This document shows, piece by piece, positions 1 through 8,893 of a stretch of DNA of 22,020 nucleotides (the stretch's first letter is position 1; each line of letters starts with the position of its first letter). The position numbers and the translations under genes were made by a program. Below the pieces are notes generated by a model. It was given only the letters and a program-made list of their open reading frames with translations, was not told the origin of the DNA and made no database searches. The stretch covers positions 1 through 22,020 of IMG/VR virus record IMGVR_UViG_3300028840_008162; one strand, given 5' to 3'. Source of the stretch: a virus.

Positions 1-1260
1 GGTGAGACAGGACTCCAGGGACCTACTGGTATTCAGGGACAGACTGGTATCCAGGGCCAGACAGGGGTCACCGGTGAGACGGGACTCCAGGGGTCCACAG
101 GACTTCAGGGACCTACCGGTATCCAGGGACAGACCGGTGTCCAGGGCCAGACAGGAGTCACCGGTGAGACCGGACTCCAGGGGTCCACAGGACTCCAGGG
201 ACCTACCGGTATTCAGGGCCAGACCGGTATTCAGGGCCAGACCGGAGTCACCGGTGAGACAGGACTCCAGGGACCTACTGGTATTCAGGGACAGACCGGT
301 ATTCAGGGACAGACCGGTGTCCAGGGCCAAACTGGTATCATTGGTGAAACGGGACTCCAGGGATCCACGGGACTTCAGGGACAGACTGGTGTCCAGGGGC
401 AAACGGGTATTCAGGGCCAGACAGGTATCACTGGTGAGACAGGACTCCAGGGACCTACCGGTATTCAGGGACAGACTGGTATCCAGGGCCAAACTGGTAT
501 CCAGGGCCAGATAGGAGTCACAGGTGAGACGGGACTCCAGGGGTCCACAGGACTTCAGGGACAGACCGGTATTCAGGGACAGACCGGTGTCCAGGGCCAG
601 ACAGGAGTCACAGGTGAGACGGGACTCCAGGGACCTACCGGTATTCAGGGCCAGACAGGTATCACTGGTGAGACAGGACTCCAGGGACCTACCGGTATTC
701 AGGGACAGACTGGTATCCAGGGCCAAACGGGTATCCAGGGCCAGACAGGAGTCACAGGTGAGACGGGACTCCAGGGATCCACAGGACTTCAGGGACAGAC
801 TGGTATTCAGGGACAGACCGGTGTTCAGGGCCAGACCGGAGTCACCGGTGAGACAGGACTCCAGGGACCTACCGGTATTCAGGGCCAGACCGGTGTTCAG
901 GGCCAGACCGGTGTTCAGGGCCAGACAGGAGTCACCGGTGAGACAGGACTCCAGGGACCTACCGGTATTCAGGGCCAGACTGGTGTCCAGGGCCAGACTG
1001 GTGTCACAGGTGAGACCGGAGTTCAGGGTCTAACCGGTGTCCAGGGCCAGACTGGTGTCCAGGGTCAGACGGGTGTCACAGGTGAGACTGGAATCCAGGG
1101 TCAGACTGGTGTCCAGGGTCAGACTGGTGTCCAGGGCCAGACTGGTGTCACAGGTGAGACCGGGGTACAGGGACAGACTGGTGTCCAAGGTCAGACCGGA
1201 GTTCAGGGACAGACCGGGGTACAGGGTCAGACCGGTGTCACAGGTGAGACCGGAGTTCAG
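1..1260 (+). repeat. Collagen repeat region A: Gly-Glu-Thr super-repeat, mostly 90 nt
   Basis: A marker triplet pair, G(V/I)T-GET, recurs through this part of the fiber gene. GET codons start at 1, 73, 163, 253, 343, 433, 523, 613, 667, 757, 847, 937, 1009, 1081, 1153 and 1243. The spacings are 72, then 90 six times with the first at 73-163, then 90, 54, 90, 90, 90, 72, 72, 72 and 90, so every interval is a multiple of 18 nt (two Gly-X-Y triplets). The pattern indicates expansion and contraction by whole 18-nt units. Confidence 0.9.
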
Positions 1261-2655
1261 GGACAGACTGGTGTCCAAGGTCAGACCGGGGTACAGGGAC
1301 AGACCGGTGTCCAGGGCCAGACCGGAGTCCATGGCCAGACCGGAGTCCAGGGACAAACCGGTGTCCAGGGCCAGACCGGTGTCCAGGGCCAGACCGGTGT
1401 CCAGGGCCAGACCGGTGTCCAGGGCCAGACCGGGGTACAGGGACAGACCGGGGTACAAGGACAGACCGGTGTCCAAGGACAAACCGGAGTCCAGGGACAA
1501 ACCGGTGTCCAGGGCCAGACCGGGGTACAGGGACAGACCGGGGTACAGGGACAGACCGGTGTCCAGGGCCAGACTGGTGTCCAGGGTCAGACCGGTGTCC
1601 AGGGTCAGACCGGAGTACAGGGTCAGACCGGAGTACAGGGGATACAAGGTCAGACCGGGGTACAGGGTCAGACCGGGGTACAGGGACAGACCGGTGTCCA
1701 GGGCCAGACTGGTGTCCAGGGCCAGACTGGTGTCCAGGGTCAGACCGGAGTACAGGGGATACAGGGTCAGACTGGAGTACAAGGGATACAGGGTCAGACT
1801 GGAGTACAAGGGATACAGGGCCAGACCGGAGTACAAGGGATACAGGGCCAGACCGGAGTACAGGGGATACAGGGTCAGACTGGAGTACAGGGGATACAGG
1901 GTCAAACTGGAGTACAGGGGATTCAGGGTCAGACCGGAGTACAGGGGATACAGGGTCAGACCGGACCCAGGGGACTGACTGGAGTACAGGGGATACAGGG
2001 TCAGACTGGAGTACAGGGGATACAGGGTCAGACCGGAGTACAGGGGATACAAGGTCAGACCGGAGTACAGGGGATACAGGGTCAGACTGGAGTACAGGGG
2101 ATACAGGGTCAGACTGGAGTACAGGGTCAGACCGGTATCCAAGGTCAGAAGCCGTCCGGTCAACTCTTTTTGTCGGCAGCCGGTATGTGGCCGTCAACAA
2201 CAAGTGGATGCAGTTTAAATACAAAAACTGAATTAGCGACTAATAAAGTTAACAATTATACCTTGGACTTTGATCCATCCTCAATAGAATATTCCGAAGC
2301 TACTGTAAGCATGCCATCAGATTGGAATGGAGGTACAGTTTCAGCTAAGTTTTATTGGTCACATCCATCTACTGCTACAAATTTTGGCGTTGTTTGGGCA
2401 TGTCAAGGTAGATCTTATGGAGATAATGAGGCCCTAGATCAGGCTATGGGGACAGCTCAAACTGTTACAGATACAGGTGGGACTACAAATAATTTATATA
2501 TATCATCTGAAACTTCTGCTATAACGTTATCTGGAACTCCTGCCGCATCTGAAATGGTCCAGTTTAGAATTTATCGTAATGCTACAGATGGGTCAGACAC
2601 ATTAGCGGTAGATGCAAAACTTCTTGGTGTTATGATTACTTATACTAGAAGTTAA
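1..2655 (+). CDS. Collagen-like phage fiber protein, 5'-truncated by window edge
   Basis: The frame beginning at base 1 is open to the TAA at 2653-2655, giving 884 residues with no start in the window, so the N terminus lies upstream. Codons 1-717 are 239 consecutive Gly-X-Y triplets with no break in phase, mostly [18 protein letters not shown] and GPT. This predicts a long trimeric collagen-type rod. Residues about 718-884 form a globular tip (starting [16 protein letters not shown]) rich in beta-type sequence, with a [15 protein letters not shown] stretch that I recognise from C-terminal domains of other phage fiber-like proteins. The likely role is a virion fiber or head/tail appendage contacting the host or its surface glycans. 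Proline is rare and the Y position is mainly Thr or Gln, unlike animal collagen. The repeats are GC-richer than the tip domain. Attachment site on the virion (tail or head) cannot be told from this window. Confidence 0.9.
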   Translation, partial: GETGLQGPTGIQGQTGIQGQTGVTGETGLQGSTGLQGPTGIQGQTGVQGQTGVTGETGLQGSTGLQGPTGIQGQTGIQGQTGVTGETGLQGPTGIQGQTGIQGQTGVQGQTGIIGETGLQGSTGLQGQTGVQGQTGIQGQTGITGETGLQGPTGIQGQTGIQGQTGIQGQIGVTGETGLQGSTGLQGQTGIQGQTGVQGQTGVTGETGLQGPTGIQGQTGITGETGLQGPTGIQGQTGIQGQTGIQGQTGVTGETGLQGSTGLQGQTGIQGQTGVQGQTGVTGETGLQGPTGIQGQTGVQGQTGVQGQTGVTGETGLQGPTGIQGQTGVQGQTGVTGETGVQGLTGVQGQTGVQGQTGVTGETGIQGQTGVQGQTGVQGQTGVTGETGVQGQTGVQGQTGVQGQTGVQGQTGVTGETGVQGQTGVQGQTGVQGQTGVQGQTGVHGQTGVQGQTGVQGQTGVQGQTGVQGQTGVQGQTGVQGQTGVQGQTGVQGQTGVQGQTGVQGQTGVQGQTGVQGQTGVQGQTGVQGQTGVQGQTGVQGQTGVQGIQGQTGVQGQTGVQGQTGVQGQTGVQGQTGVQGQTGVQGIQGQTGVQGIQGQTGVQGIQGQTGVQGIQGQTGVQGIQGQTGVQGIQGQTGVQGIQGQTGVQGIQGQTGPRGLTGVQGIQGQTGVQGIQGQTGVQGIQGQTGVQGIQGQTGVQGIQGQTGVQGQTGIQGQKPSGQLFLSAAGMWPSTTSGCSLNTKTELATNKVNNYTLDFDPSSIEYSEATVSMPSDWNGGTVSAKFYWSHPSTATNFGVVWACQGRSYGDNEALDQAMGTAQTVTDTGGTTNNLYISSETSAITLSGTPAASEMVQFRIYRNATDGSDTLAVDAKLLGVMITYTRS
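1261..1746 (+). repeat. Collagen repeat region B: GVQGQT 18-nt units
   Basis: After the last Gly-Glu-Thr marker the gene turns into nearly uniform hexapeptide units (Gly-Val-Gln-Gly-Gln-Thr, 18 nt each), with local exceptions such as GVH at about 1327 and a single 27-nt unit at 1630-1656. Neighbouring copies are nearly identical at nucleotide level, which suggests recent tandem duplication. Confidence 0.85.
1747..2115 (+). repeat. Collagen repeat region C: 27-nt GVQGIQGQT units
   Basis: Thirteen nonapeptide units of 27 nt start at 1747, 1774, 1801, 1828, 1855, 1882, 1909 and 1936, then after a single 18-nt GPRGLT interruption (1963-1980) at 1981, 2008, 2035, 2062 and 2089. Copies differ mainly by silent changes (GGT/GGC, ACT/ACC, CAA/CAG). 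Confidence 0.9.
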
Positions 2656-2710
2656 AAGTTATTTTAAAAGGTAGTAACTAATATTATTCATAAGATAGAA
2701 GGATTTAAAA

Positions 2711-3904
2711 ATGTCAGATTTTTATGATATTTCAAATGTTGACGGTAAATATATTTTTTCTTCACCTGAAATAATTGTAGAAGTGGGCGATACTAAGCAG
2801 GAAGATTTTTATCCACAGACAAAATTAATAAAATGGAATAATGAAGTTAACTTTAGTATTAGATTTACAGATAATTTAGAAGATAGTTCAAATACAATAG
2901 ATGAAAACGGGGTTGTAACATGGGTAGGTAAAGATGATATTGAGATAAAAATGTATGGGGATAATAACGTAAACCCGTCAGATATAGGATTTGAATATGA
3001 AATAAAATTACCGTATAAACCGTCATTTAATACATTTGAAATGACCATAAGAACTAAAAATATTTCTTTAATATATAATCCAGAAATATCGGATGAACAA
3101 GCACAAAGACTTATTGATAACAGAATTGCTGCGGAACAACCAACACCTACACTGGAAGAAGCGAAGAGAATAATACGCCCTGAAATAATAGTGGGGTCAT
3201 ATGCTGTCTATTATAATCTTAATAAAAATGATAAGTATAGATCAGGAAAGGCGTTTCATATTTATAGGCCAAAAGCAGTAGATTCTGAAAACAATGAAAC
3301 CTGGTGTGAGATGAATATAGACATTGTTAATGAAATAATGACTATTTCTGTACCACAGGATTTTATAGATTCAGCAGTTTATCCTGTTATAATTGACCCG
3401 ACATTCGGGAATACTTCGATTGGTGGATCATGGTATGAATATGTAAACGGCCAGGGTTTCGCGGGTATCTACACCTCCAATGACACAACTTATATAGATT
3501 CATTGGTTTTCTATGCAAAAAGAACATATGCTGGAGGGACTACTCCGAATCTTAAAGGTGTGATATGGGGTGGTGGTACGCCCCCTGCCGCTATATTGAC
3601 AAATGGAGTAGATGGATCCGTTGCCGTCACAAATACAACGGGGGATTGGTATACTGTAAGATATAATACCAAACCTTCCGTTTCTAATGGGACGGCATAT
3701 CGACTCGGTGCTATCTGTGATCAGAATTTCTCGTCGGCTTCTATCGCTTATGATGGAAATGTAGAAATTGACCCAAACAATTATGCAACTCCAGAAGCAT
3801 ATGAGCCATTTACTAGTGAACCAACGTTCCAGCCAAGCGTATATGCTACATACTTTTTTCCGAGAAACGGATTTGTTAATTTTCAAGATCCAGGAATATT
3901 TTAA
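2711..3904 (+). CDS. Phage virion/surface structural protein, beta-rich
   Basis: A 397-residue protein starting at ATG 2711 behind an AGAAGGA ribosome binding site. The middle (about residues 160-235) contains a segment with AFHIYRPKAVD, a short beta stretch, and YPVIIDPTFG; I recognise this combination from uncharacterised phage structural proteins, usually near fiber or head genes. The C-terminal part (about 236-397) is rich in Gly, Ser, Thr, Asn and aromatic residues and looks like a beta-sandwich that could bind a surface or sugar. No signal peptide or membrane segment is seen. It follows the collagen-like fiber gene by 55 bases and is probably part of the same virion appendage set. Enzymatic function is not indicated. 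The family assignment is by general resemblance only. Confidence 0.7.
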   Translation: MSDFYDISNVDGKYIFSSPEIIVEVGDTKQEDFYPQTKLIKWNNEVNFSIRFTDNLEDSSNTIDENGVVTWVGKDDIEIKMYGDNNVNPSDIGFEYEIKLPYKPSFNTFEMTIRTKNISLIYNPEISDEQAQRLIDNRIAAEQPTPTLEEAKRIIRPEIIVGSYAVYYNLNKNDKYRSGKAFHIYRPKAVDSENNETWCEMNIDIVNEIMTISVPQDFIDSAVYPVIIDPTFGNTSIGGSWYEYVNGQGFAGIYTSNDTTYIDSLVFYAKRTYAGGTTPNLKGVIWGGGTPPAAILTNGVDGSVAVTNTTGDWYTVRYNTKPSVSNGTAYRLGAICDQNFSSASIAYDGNVEIDPNNYATPEAYEPFTSEPTFQPSVYATYFFPRNGFVNFQDPGIF

Positions 3905-4030
3905 AAAGCCTATGTTAAAACCTTATGAATGTGCTGCTGTTTTCGATAAAGAGAGAGCCGACTTTAATAATGTTCTAATAATGTTTTATGTTTATGTCGT
4001 TTAATATCTAAATAATATAGGGGGCCTAAA
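3905..4030 (+). other. Intergenic gap, no convincing gene
   Basis: This 126-base AT-rich gap holds no gene I can support. An out-of-phase open frame crossing from the previous gene has no ribosome binding site at its start and an atypical composition. Near its end is an AT-rich stretch (TTTAATATCTAAATAATA, about 3999-4018) weakly resembling the intergenic promoter-like motif found at 8843 and 13808, followed by the AGGGGG ribosome binding site of the next gene. Confidence 0.5.
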
Positions 4031-4228
4031 ATGAGTGGTTACACCGAGTTAGATTATCGAAGAGAACTCAGTGCCTTTGATGAGAAAATAGCCCTGGCTG
4101 AGCTTGAGGCTTCAAAAGCTCAAGAAAGGGTTAATGAGCTGAAATATCAGAAGGCCCGTTTCAACCTTGAGTTTCTGGTAGCTACCATTAGAGCTCAACA
4201 ACAGCCTGAGAACCAAAATGCCGGGTGA
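4031..4228 (+). CDS. Small coiled-coil protein, unknown function
   Basis: A 65-residue protein with a clear AGGGGG ribosome binding site seven to nine bases before ATG 4031. Residues about 8-55 are charged and helical with heptad-like spacing (ELSAFDEKIALAELEASKAQ and onward), predicting a coiled coil. The end overlaps the next gene by 11 bases, which suggests translational coupling and a shared transcript leading into the portal gene. Small coiled-coil proteins are common in phage head modules, but nothing here identifies a specific role. Confidence 0.7.
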   Translation: MSGYTELDYRRELSAFDEKIALAELEASKAQERVNELKYQKARFNLEFLVATIRAQQQPENQNAG

Positions 4229-4529
4229 ATTAAGCGACCCAACTCAATCTGTTCCATATCATTACGATAGGAGATATGAACCATCTTCTAACCCCGCTAA
4301 TTGGGGTTTTAATGAATTGGACAGTTTTCTTAATAATCTTTCCGGTCAGGTTCTGGGAAGATCTCTCACAAAGAATGAGATGTCGTCTTTGAAAGAGTCT
4401 CTTGAAGAAAAGGGGTTCCTCCACAGGAATTTTGGTGATGAGTCTTACAAACAACGCGTCATCACCTATCTAAATAAAATGAAATCCGCCAGGAAGGTGG
4501 CAAGCACATGGCTGACCTCAATAAAATGA
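4218..4529 (+). CDS. Hypothetical protein upstream of the portal gene
   Basis: A 103-residue protein starting at ATG 4218 inside the end of the preceding gene and overlapping the next by 22 bases. It begins with a polar segment (PYHYDRRYEPSSNPANWGF), then a helical region with LGRSLTKNEMSSLKESLEEKGF and a basic C-terminal helix. I do not recognise the family. The overlaps on both sides and the position just before the portal gene imply co-translation with head genes; a head-assembly or packaging accessory is possible but not shown. Confidence 0.7.
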   Translation: MPGELSDPTQSVPYHYDRRYEPSSNPANWGFNELDSFLNNLSGQVLGRSLTKNEMSSLKESLEEKGFLHRNFGDESYKQRVITYLNKMKSARKVASTWLTSIK

Positions 4530-4882
4530 TGGATAACCTTGAATCGAGAAGTAAAAGGTTATCCAAAGAAATAAGAGAGTTTATTGGGATTTACGATAAT
4601 GTTTTCAGAGAGGCTAATAAGGAGTTTCAGCAGGAAAGAGTCGCTGCTGGGAATATGGATGGCCTTGAGGATTTCTACAGACTCGTTAATACCCTGAAAC
4701 GAAACAGGGATATTCTTGGGTCTCTAGAACGTGGTATACGTGGAATGAGACCCCTAAACAAGTTCCGGTTTATCGAGGAGGAGGTTCCTCAGTCGGAAGA
4801 AGAGGCTAAAGATCAGCCCGCTGAGATGTATGAATATGAACCGGCTGAAGCAGAGGAACCGGAGGAAGAAATAGATGGCTAA
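4508..4882 (+). CDS. Hypothetical helical protein with acidic tail, coupled to portal
   Basis: A 124-residue protein, largely helical (residues 1-80, with many charged residues) and ending in a very acidic Glu/Pro-rich tail (about residues 88-124). The start at ATG 4508 lies within the previous gene, and its last bases overlap the portal start by 8 bases, so expression is probably coupled to the portal. An acidic disordered tail is seen in some phage assembly factors and DNA-mimic proteins, but no specific homology is evident. Function unknown. Confidence 0.75.
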   Translation: MADLNKMMDNLESRSKRLSKEIREFIGIYDNVFREANKEFQQERVAAGNMDGLEDFYRLVNTLKRNRDILGSLERGIRGMRPLNKFRFIEEEVPQSEEEAKDQPAEMYEYEPAEAEEPEEEIDG

Positions 4883-7800
4883 GAGAATAAGAGTTGTAAC
4901 ATCAAGCAGCACTCCTGAGAAGAAGTTTTCCCCTCAGAAAAGAGTCGTATCCGCTTCTGATAATCCACGGCCATCAATGAAGATGACTAAAAACGAGATT
5001 ATGGCCCGTAGAAATAGAAGGATTGCTACAACGACTACTTTTGGGTCTTATGGAATGAGAACGGCTGGAGATGTTCTCGATAGCGGGACAAGCCAGTTCT
5101 ATTCTCCTCAGCTTAGTACTGACTTCCTCGAAAAGCCACAGAACCTTCGTGAGAGAAGAGCCTTTTACCGGTTCTTTTATAATACAAATGAAATAGTAGG
5201 TCAAGCAGTAGATATTCATTCTACACTTCCTTTGTCTAAGCTCAGACTGGTTCCACCAAAGGGTAGTAATAAGCATCAGAATCAATATGTCTTCAAATTT
5301 TTTGAAGACATGTGCGAGAGAATGAAGCTTTTCAAGACTCTTATTGAGGTAACCCATGAGTATAATTTGATGGGGAATTGCGTATCGAGGGATTCCTTAT
5401 TAAGGACTCCACAAGGCTACATGAGGGCGGATCAGCTTTCGATTGGTGATGAAGTCCTTACTAATAAGGGCAGATTTAAGAAAATACTTAAGAGGTCTAT
5501 CAGACCATCCGAAGTTGTTTTGAACATACGATGTTGGAAGGATTTTAGAAATTTAAGAATAACAGATGAACATCCTATAGAAGTTTTAAGAGATGAAGGC
5601 TTTGAATTTATTCAGGCTAGTGAACTTACACTCTCTGATTATGTTCGAATCACGTGGCCGAGTGAAATTAAGGATATAGATAAAGTAACGCTTGAATTCC
5701 CTAATAATTATGTAAAACTAGATAGGGGATATGAATCCAACGTTGAAATAGTCCGTTTAAGAAGTGATAAAGCCAACAGCGCAAGAAAATCCTTGCTGCT
5801 GTGGCTAGGTTCATTAGGTGAACCTGCTATTAAAACACGAAAGGAATTAGCCAATCAGTTCAATGTATCGGAATCAACCCTTAATAATGTCATAAATACT
5901 TTAACAGTGGAATTAGATCAGAAATTTCATGAGAGACTAGGAGCTAAAGGATGGCAAAAGGGGTCCCAGATAAGATGGTTACCCATTGATTTGAGTAATA
6001 TTGAAATCAGGGATTCATATATCATAAAAAGGTCGAAAATACTCAGCGCTATTGATGAGCTTAAAATTGATAACAATTTCGCTTATCTGGCAGGATTTTG
6101 GCTAGGAGACGGGACTCTAGGAAGAGATTCTCAAAGAAATAATTGGGGAAGGGGTCTGTGGCAGATATCCTTCTCAGAAAAGGAAACTGTTAATATTGAT
6201 AGGATTAAAAAAATACTTATAAGCATTTTTGGAGAAGATTCTATAAAAAGTTGGAATAGTAATGGAAATACATATATAAAAGTTAATTCGAATCCGGCAT
6301 TTATAGAATGGTGGTCAGATAATTTTGGAGAAACTACTTTTGAGAGAAACCTGAAAAGAGTTCCCCAATGGTTGATAGACCTTCCTGTTGATAAGCTGAA
6401 GTATTTCCTTGCAGGTTTGATAGACTCTGATGGATGTGTATCAGTTAGTGGCGATAAGAGGCTCTCGATAGTAGATATAAAGACGGCATCGCGGAATATA
6501 ATGGATGCTGTAAGAGATATATGTCTAAAATGCGGAGTTATAATAAATTACAATAATTCTGTTCCAAGGACTACTAAGCTTCCAAACGGTAATGAGACAA
6601 TTTCTAGCGAGATGTTCATTGTAACGGCAAGTGAAGAAGAGTCTTGCCGAATTCTAACTGATTATTCTAATAAGAAGTTGCCTGAAGATGCAACTTTTAC
6701 CATTATGGATAGATATTGGCAAAGGACTGATGGGGGTCTGGCCTTAAAAATAAAAGAGATTTGTACAGAGGACTATAAAGACCTGGTTTATAATTTTGAG
6801 GTTGAGGAAGACCATACATATCAGGTAAATGGGTTCTCAACTCACAATTGCTTCGTGTTCGCTGAGGAAGATGATTATTCTGATGATTCTTCACCAGAGG
6901 AAAAAGCTCAGAAAAAGGAAGAAGCTAAACAGAGAAGTCAATTCCTGAAGCAAAAGTATGATATCAGTGATAAAGACCCCCTGTTTAAAGGCTGGAAGAA
7001 ACTTATTGTTCTTCCTCCTGACCAGGTAAGGGTTAGAAAGCTACCCCTATCAGATGATGTAGCTATTGAATATGTTCCTGATCCAGAAACGAGAAAATAC
7101 ATAACATCTGAAATGCCCATGTACCCGGATCAGATGCTTGAATCGAGCGGAATAAAGTATGACATTCCTTCAGAAATACGAAATAAGGTCATGCAGAGTG
7201 GCACCATACCACTTGATACCGACCCCTATACAGGGTCACATGTATATCATCTTGCCCGTAAAAAATCTCAATATGAGCCCCTCGGTATTTCTGTCATTGA
7301 GCGGTGCATAAATACCCTTGTTCTGATGGATAAGCTCCGTCAGGCCCAGACCTCTATTGCATCCCGTCATATGACTCCCATGCGTATCGTATGGGCTGAG
7401 GACCTCAGTTCTGACCAAGTCGATGAACTCAGAGAACAGGTCGACCTGGCTCTTGTGGATCCAGACTATAGTATCATAGCTAACTATGAGGTCCACTGGG
7501 AAGAGATGGGATCTAACGGGCGTCTGCTCGATATCGAGGCTGATTATGAGGGGTCCCTGAACAGGCTGTTTGCTGGTCTTGGAGTAACCAGAGAGATTCT
7601 CACCGGAGAGGGAACATACACCGGTAGTAAGATATCTCTGGAGATAATGAATACTCAGTATCTTCTTTATAGGGAAATCCTACAGGATTATGTCGAGAAC
7701 TACCTGTTTAAGCCCATAGCAAAGAAAAAAGGCTTCGTTGAATATGATGAGTATGGCAATGAAGTTGTTCTCTACCCTCGACTGAGTTTCACAAGACTTG

Positions 7801-8231
7801 CAATCAGGGATAACGAAACATTCTTTGATGCGGCCTTCCAGCTTTATCAGAAGGGGTCAGTATCTATAGACCTCATACTCGATATACTCAATATCGACCC
7901 AGAGTCTACCCGTGAAAAGATCGAACATGATATGTTCACGGTTAATGATAATCAGTTCAATGAAGTCCTTAGAAACATCTATACGAATGTTGCGACAGGA
8001 CTCGTTGAGAACACTGATATCGTTCAGAAGCTCGCTAGATATATGGGTTTGAGTATGACAGAACAACCTCAGCCCGCTGAAGGAGCTTCAAGGTTCAGCT
8101 CTGAAAAGAAAGCTGCTCTTCCTGTTCCGACGAATGGAAAAGTCATAAGTAAGGAACATGCTGAAAAACTAACCAGAGTTATCAGTTTCTTATCAAAGAA
8201 TCCTGAAGCTCTCGATAAGGTGTTCAAATAA
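4875..8231 (+). CDS. Portal protein precursor with embedded intein
   Basis: A 1118-residue reading frame starting at ATG 4875 with GGAGGAAG upstream. Residues 169-658 are an intein (separate entry); joining residues 1-168 to 659-1118 gives a 628-residue protein of a size usual for portals of large myoviruses. Features consistent with a portal: a basic N-terminal tail; a segment with RRAFYRFFYNTNEIVGQAVDI; the YNLMGN/CFVFAEED junction, which resembles the conserved 'G-N-x-F-x' region of portals; an acidic insertion; VYHLARKKSQYEPLGISVIE, typical of the portal wing/stem region; and an RLFAGLGVTREILTGEGTY stretch. The portal forms the dodecameric ring at one capsid vertex, binding terminase and the neck. 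Position before the protease, scaffold and capsid genes supports the call. The stop overlaps the next start (TAATG). Confidence 0.88.
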   Translation: MAKRIRVVTSSSTPEKKFSPQKRVVSASDNPRPSMKMTKNEIMARRNRRIATTTTFGSYGMRTAGDVLDSGTSQFYSPQLSTDFLEKPQNLRERRAFYRFFYNTNEIVGQAVDIHSTLPLSKLRLVPPKGSNKHQNQYVFKFFEDMCERMKLFKTLIEVTHEYNLMGNCVSRDSLLRTPQGYMRADQLSIGDEVLTNKGRFKKILKRSIRPSEVVLNIRCWKDFRNLRITDEHPIEVLRDEGFEFIQASELTLSDYVRITWPSEIKDIDKVTLEFPNNYVKLDRGYESNVEIVRLRSDKANSARKSLLLWLGSLGEPAIKTRKELANQFNVSESTLNNVINTLTVELDQKFHERLGAKGWQKGSQIRWLPIDLSNIEIRDSYIIKRSKILSAIDELKIDNNFAYLAGFWLGDGTLGRDSQRNNWGRGLWQISFSEKETVNIDRIKKILISIFGEDSIKSWNSNGNTYIKVNSNPAFIEWWSDNFGETTFERNLKRVPQWLIDLPVDKLKYFLAGLIDSDGCVSVSGDKRLSIVDIKTASRNIMDAVRDICLKCGVIINYNNSVPRTTKLPNGNETISSEMFIVTASEEESCRILTDYSNKKLPEDATFTIMDRYWQRTDGGLALKIKEICTEDYKDLVYNFEVEEDHTYQVNGFSTHNCFVFAEEDDYSDDSSPEEKAQKKEEAKQRSQFLKQKYDISDKDPLFKGWKKLIVLPPDQVRVRKLPLSDDVAIEYVPDPETRKYITSEMPMYPDQMLESSGIKYDIPSEIRNKVMQSGTIPLDTDPYTGSHVYHLARKKSQYEPLGISVIERCINTLVLMDKLRQAQTSIASRHMTPMRIVWAEDLSSDQVDELREQVDLALVDPDYSIIANYEVHWEEMGSNGRLLDIEADYEGSLNRLFAGLGVTREILTGEGTYTGSKISLEIMNTQYLLYREILQDYVENYLFKPIAKKKGFVEYDEYGNEVVLYPRLSFTRLAIRDNETFFDAAFQLYQKGSVSIDLILDILNIDPESTREKIEHDMFTVNDNQFNEVLRNIYTNVATGLVENTDIVQKLARYMGLSMTEQPQPAEGASRFSSEKKAALPVPTNGKVISKEHAEKLTRVISFLSKNPEALDKVFK
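5379..6848 (+). mobile_element. LAGLIDADG intein in the portal gene (490 aa)
   Basis: Splicing block A starts with Cys1 at 5379 (CVSRDSLLRTPQGYM, then LSIGDEVL). Block B is LRITDEHPIEV, with the T-x-x-H pattern. Two LAGLIDADG motifs are intact: YLAGFWLGDGTL (Asp at portal residue 412) and LAGLIDSDG (Asp at 519). Block F is VYNFEVEEDHTYQVNG, and block G ends STHN at 6848 with Cys as the next extein residue. All residues needed for Cys-type protein splicing and for a two-motif homing endonuclease are visible, so both activities are likely. Between the N-terminal splicing part and the first endonuclease motif lies a helix-turn-helix-like segment (TRKELANQFNVSESTLNNVI), perhaps an added DNA-recognition part. 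The intein is visibly more AT-rich than the flanking portal sequence, which suggests later acquisition. Confidence 0.95.
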
Positions 8232-8503
8232 TGAGAGTAAGCTTCTCAAACCTTCTAAGAGCAATGGTTGCTACTCTTCCTGATCCAGCTCAGGGAGAGA
8301 TAGTGACTAAATTCAGGGAGGCTCCTAAACAGAAGCCTCCAAGAAGAAGGCCGTCGGTAAAAAATAAGAGCAATAGAACCGACTATATGAAGTTGTATAT
8401 GAAAAAGTATCGTGAGGATGGTAACGATTATCAGAAGGTTCCTGAAAAGGTCAAAGAGTGGCGTAGAGAGCAAAAGAAGAAGTTAGAGGAATCTAAAAAG
8501 TAA
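8231..8503 (+). CDS. Small basic protein after portal, unknown
   Basis: A 90-residue, strongly basic protein whose ATG shares a base with the portal stop (TAATG), implying translational reinitiation. After an N-terminal amphipathic stretch (MRVSFSNLLRAMVATLPD) it is dominated by Lys and Arg, with a PKQKPPRRRPS patch and a Tyr/Lys-rich helix. The high positive charge suggests nucleic acid binding or packing inside the head. The family is not recognised. Confidence 0.65.
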   Translation: MRVSFSNLLRAMVATLPDPAQGEIVTKFREAPKQKPPRRRPSVKNKSNRTDYMKLYMKKYREDGNDYQKVPEKVKEWRREQKKKLEESKK

Positions 8504-8504
8504 C

Positions 8505-8522
8505 GATAATCTATTAATCCTG
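8505..8522 (+). promoter_or_regulatory. Candidate phage promoter motif, copy 1
   Basis: GATAATCTATTAATCCTG lies in the 51-base gap before the gene at 8555, starting 50 bases before its ATG. It matches the motif copies at 8843 and 13808 over the core ATAATCTnTTAATnC. It is the most divergent of the three clear copies. Confidence 0.4.
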
Positions 8523-8554
8523 AAATCTTCCCATGACTGAATGGGGGTGCTATA

Positions 8555-8845
8555 ATGCCTAAGAAAAAAGGGTTAGGTCGGGATATAGAGAAGTCTCTTG
8601 AATCTATGAAGACGCTGCTGTCTTCTTTGAATGACTTCTCAAAGGCTCCCCTTAAAAGGGGCCTGCATGGTAACGGTATGGATGATGAAAAAATGATGAA
8701 GCTGGTTAATGAAGCCAGTGAAAAGGCGCATTCCTTAGCCATCATGGTTGAGGACCTTCATGATACTGTACGTGGCTTTAAAGGAAATAAAAACAGCCGC
8801 TTTGCTTCCAAAGTGGTTGAGAATTTCCTTAGCGAGACCATGTAA
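8555..8845 (+). CDS. Hypothetical small helical protein
   Basis: A 96-residue protein with a GGGGGTG ribosome binding site (8543-8549) before ATG 8555. It has a basic N terminus, then two predicted helical segments (about residues 11-30 and 43-75) and a charged C terminus. A short hairpin, CCCAT (8530-8534) pairing with ATGGG (8541-8545), overlaps the start of the ribosome binding site and could modestly affect translation. It lies in the small-gene block between portal and protease. Function unknown. Confidence 0.7.
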   Translation: MPKKKGLGRDIEKSLESMKTLLSSLNDFSKAPLKRGLHGNGMDDEKMMKLVNEASEKAHSLAIMVEDLHDTVRGFKGNKNSRFASKVVENFLSETM

Positions 8846-8862
8846 TAATCTCTTTATACAAG
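8843..8862 (+). promoter_or_regulatory. Candidate phage promoter motif, copy 2
   Basis: TAATAATCTCTTTATACAAG begins at the stop codon of the preceding gene and 51 bases before ATG 8894. It matches the copy at 13808-13827 at 18 of 20 positions. The TTTATACA part resembles an AT-rich -10 element. No clear -35 element is visible, so a phage-modified or phage-encoded sigma factor would be one explanation. Confidence 0.5.
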
Positions 8863-8893
8863 ACTTAAGAGCGTATTAAACAACGGGGTAGTA

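Noticed and set aside
1-2115. Tandem repeats as a possible CRISPR array
   Set aside because: There are no unique spacers; every unit is coding and in frame with Gly-X-Y.
1030-2224. Long open frames on the minus strand and in other plus frames across the collagen repeats
   Set aside because: They are by-products of a repetitive, stop-poor sequence; the Gly-X-Y frame continues into the globular tip and explains the region.
3768-4004. A 78-residue plus-strand frame crossing the end of the structural protein gene
   Set aside because: Starts deep inside another gene without a ribosome binding site, and its composition is unlike the neighbouring genes.
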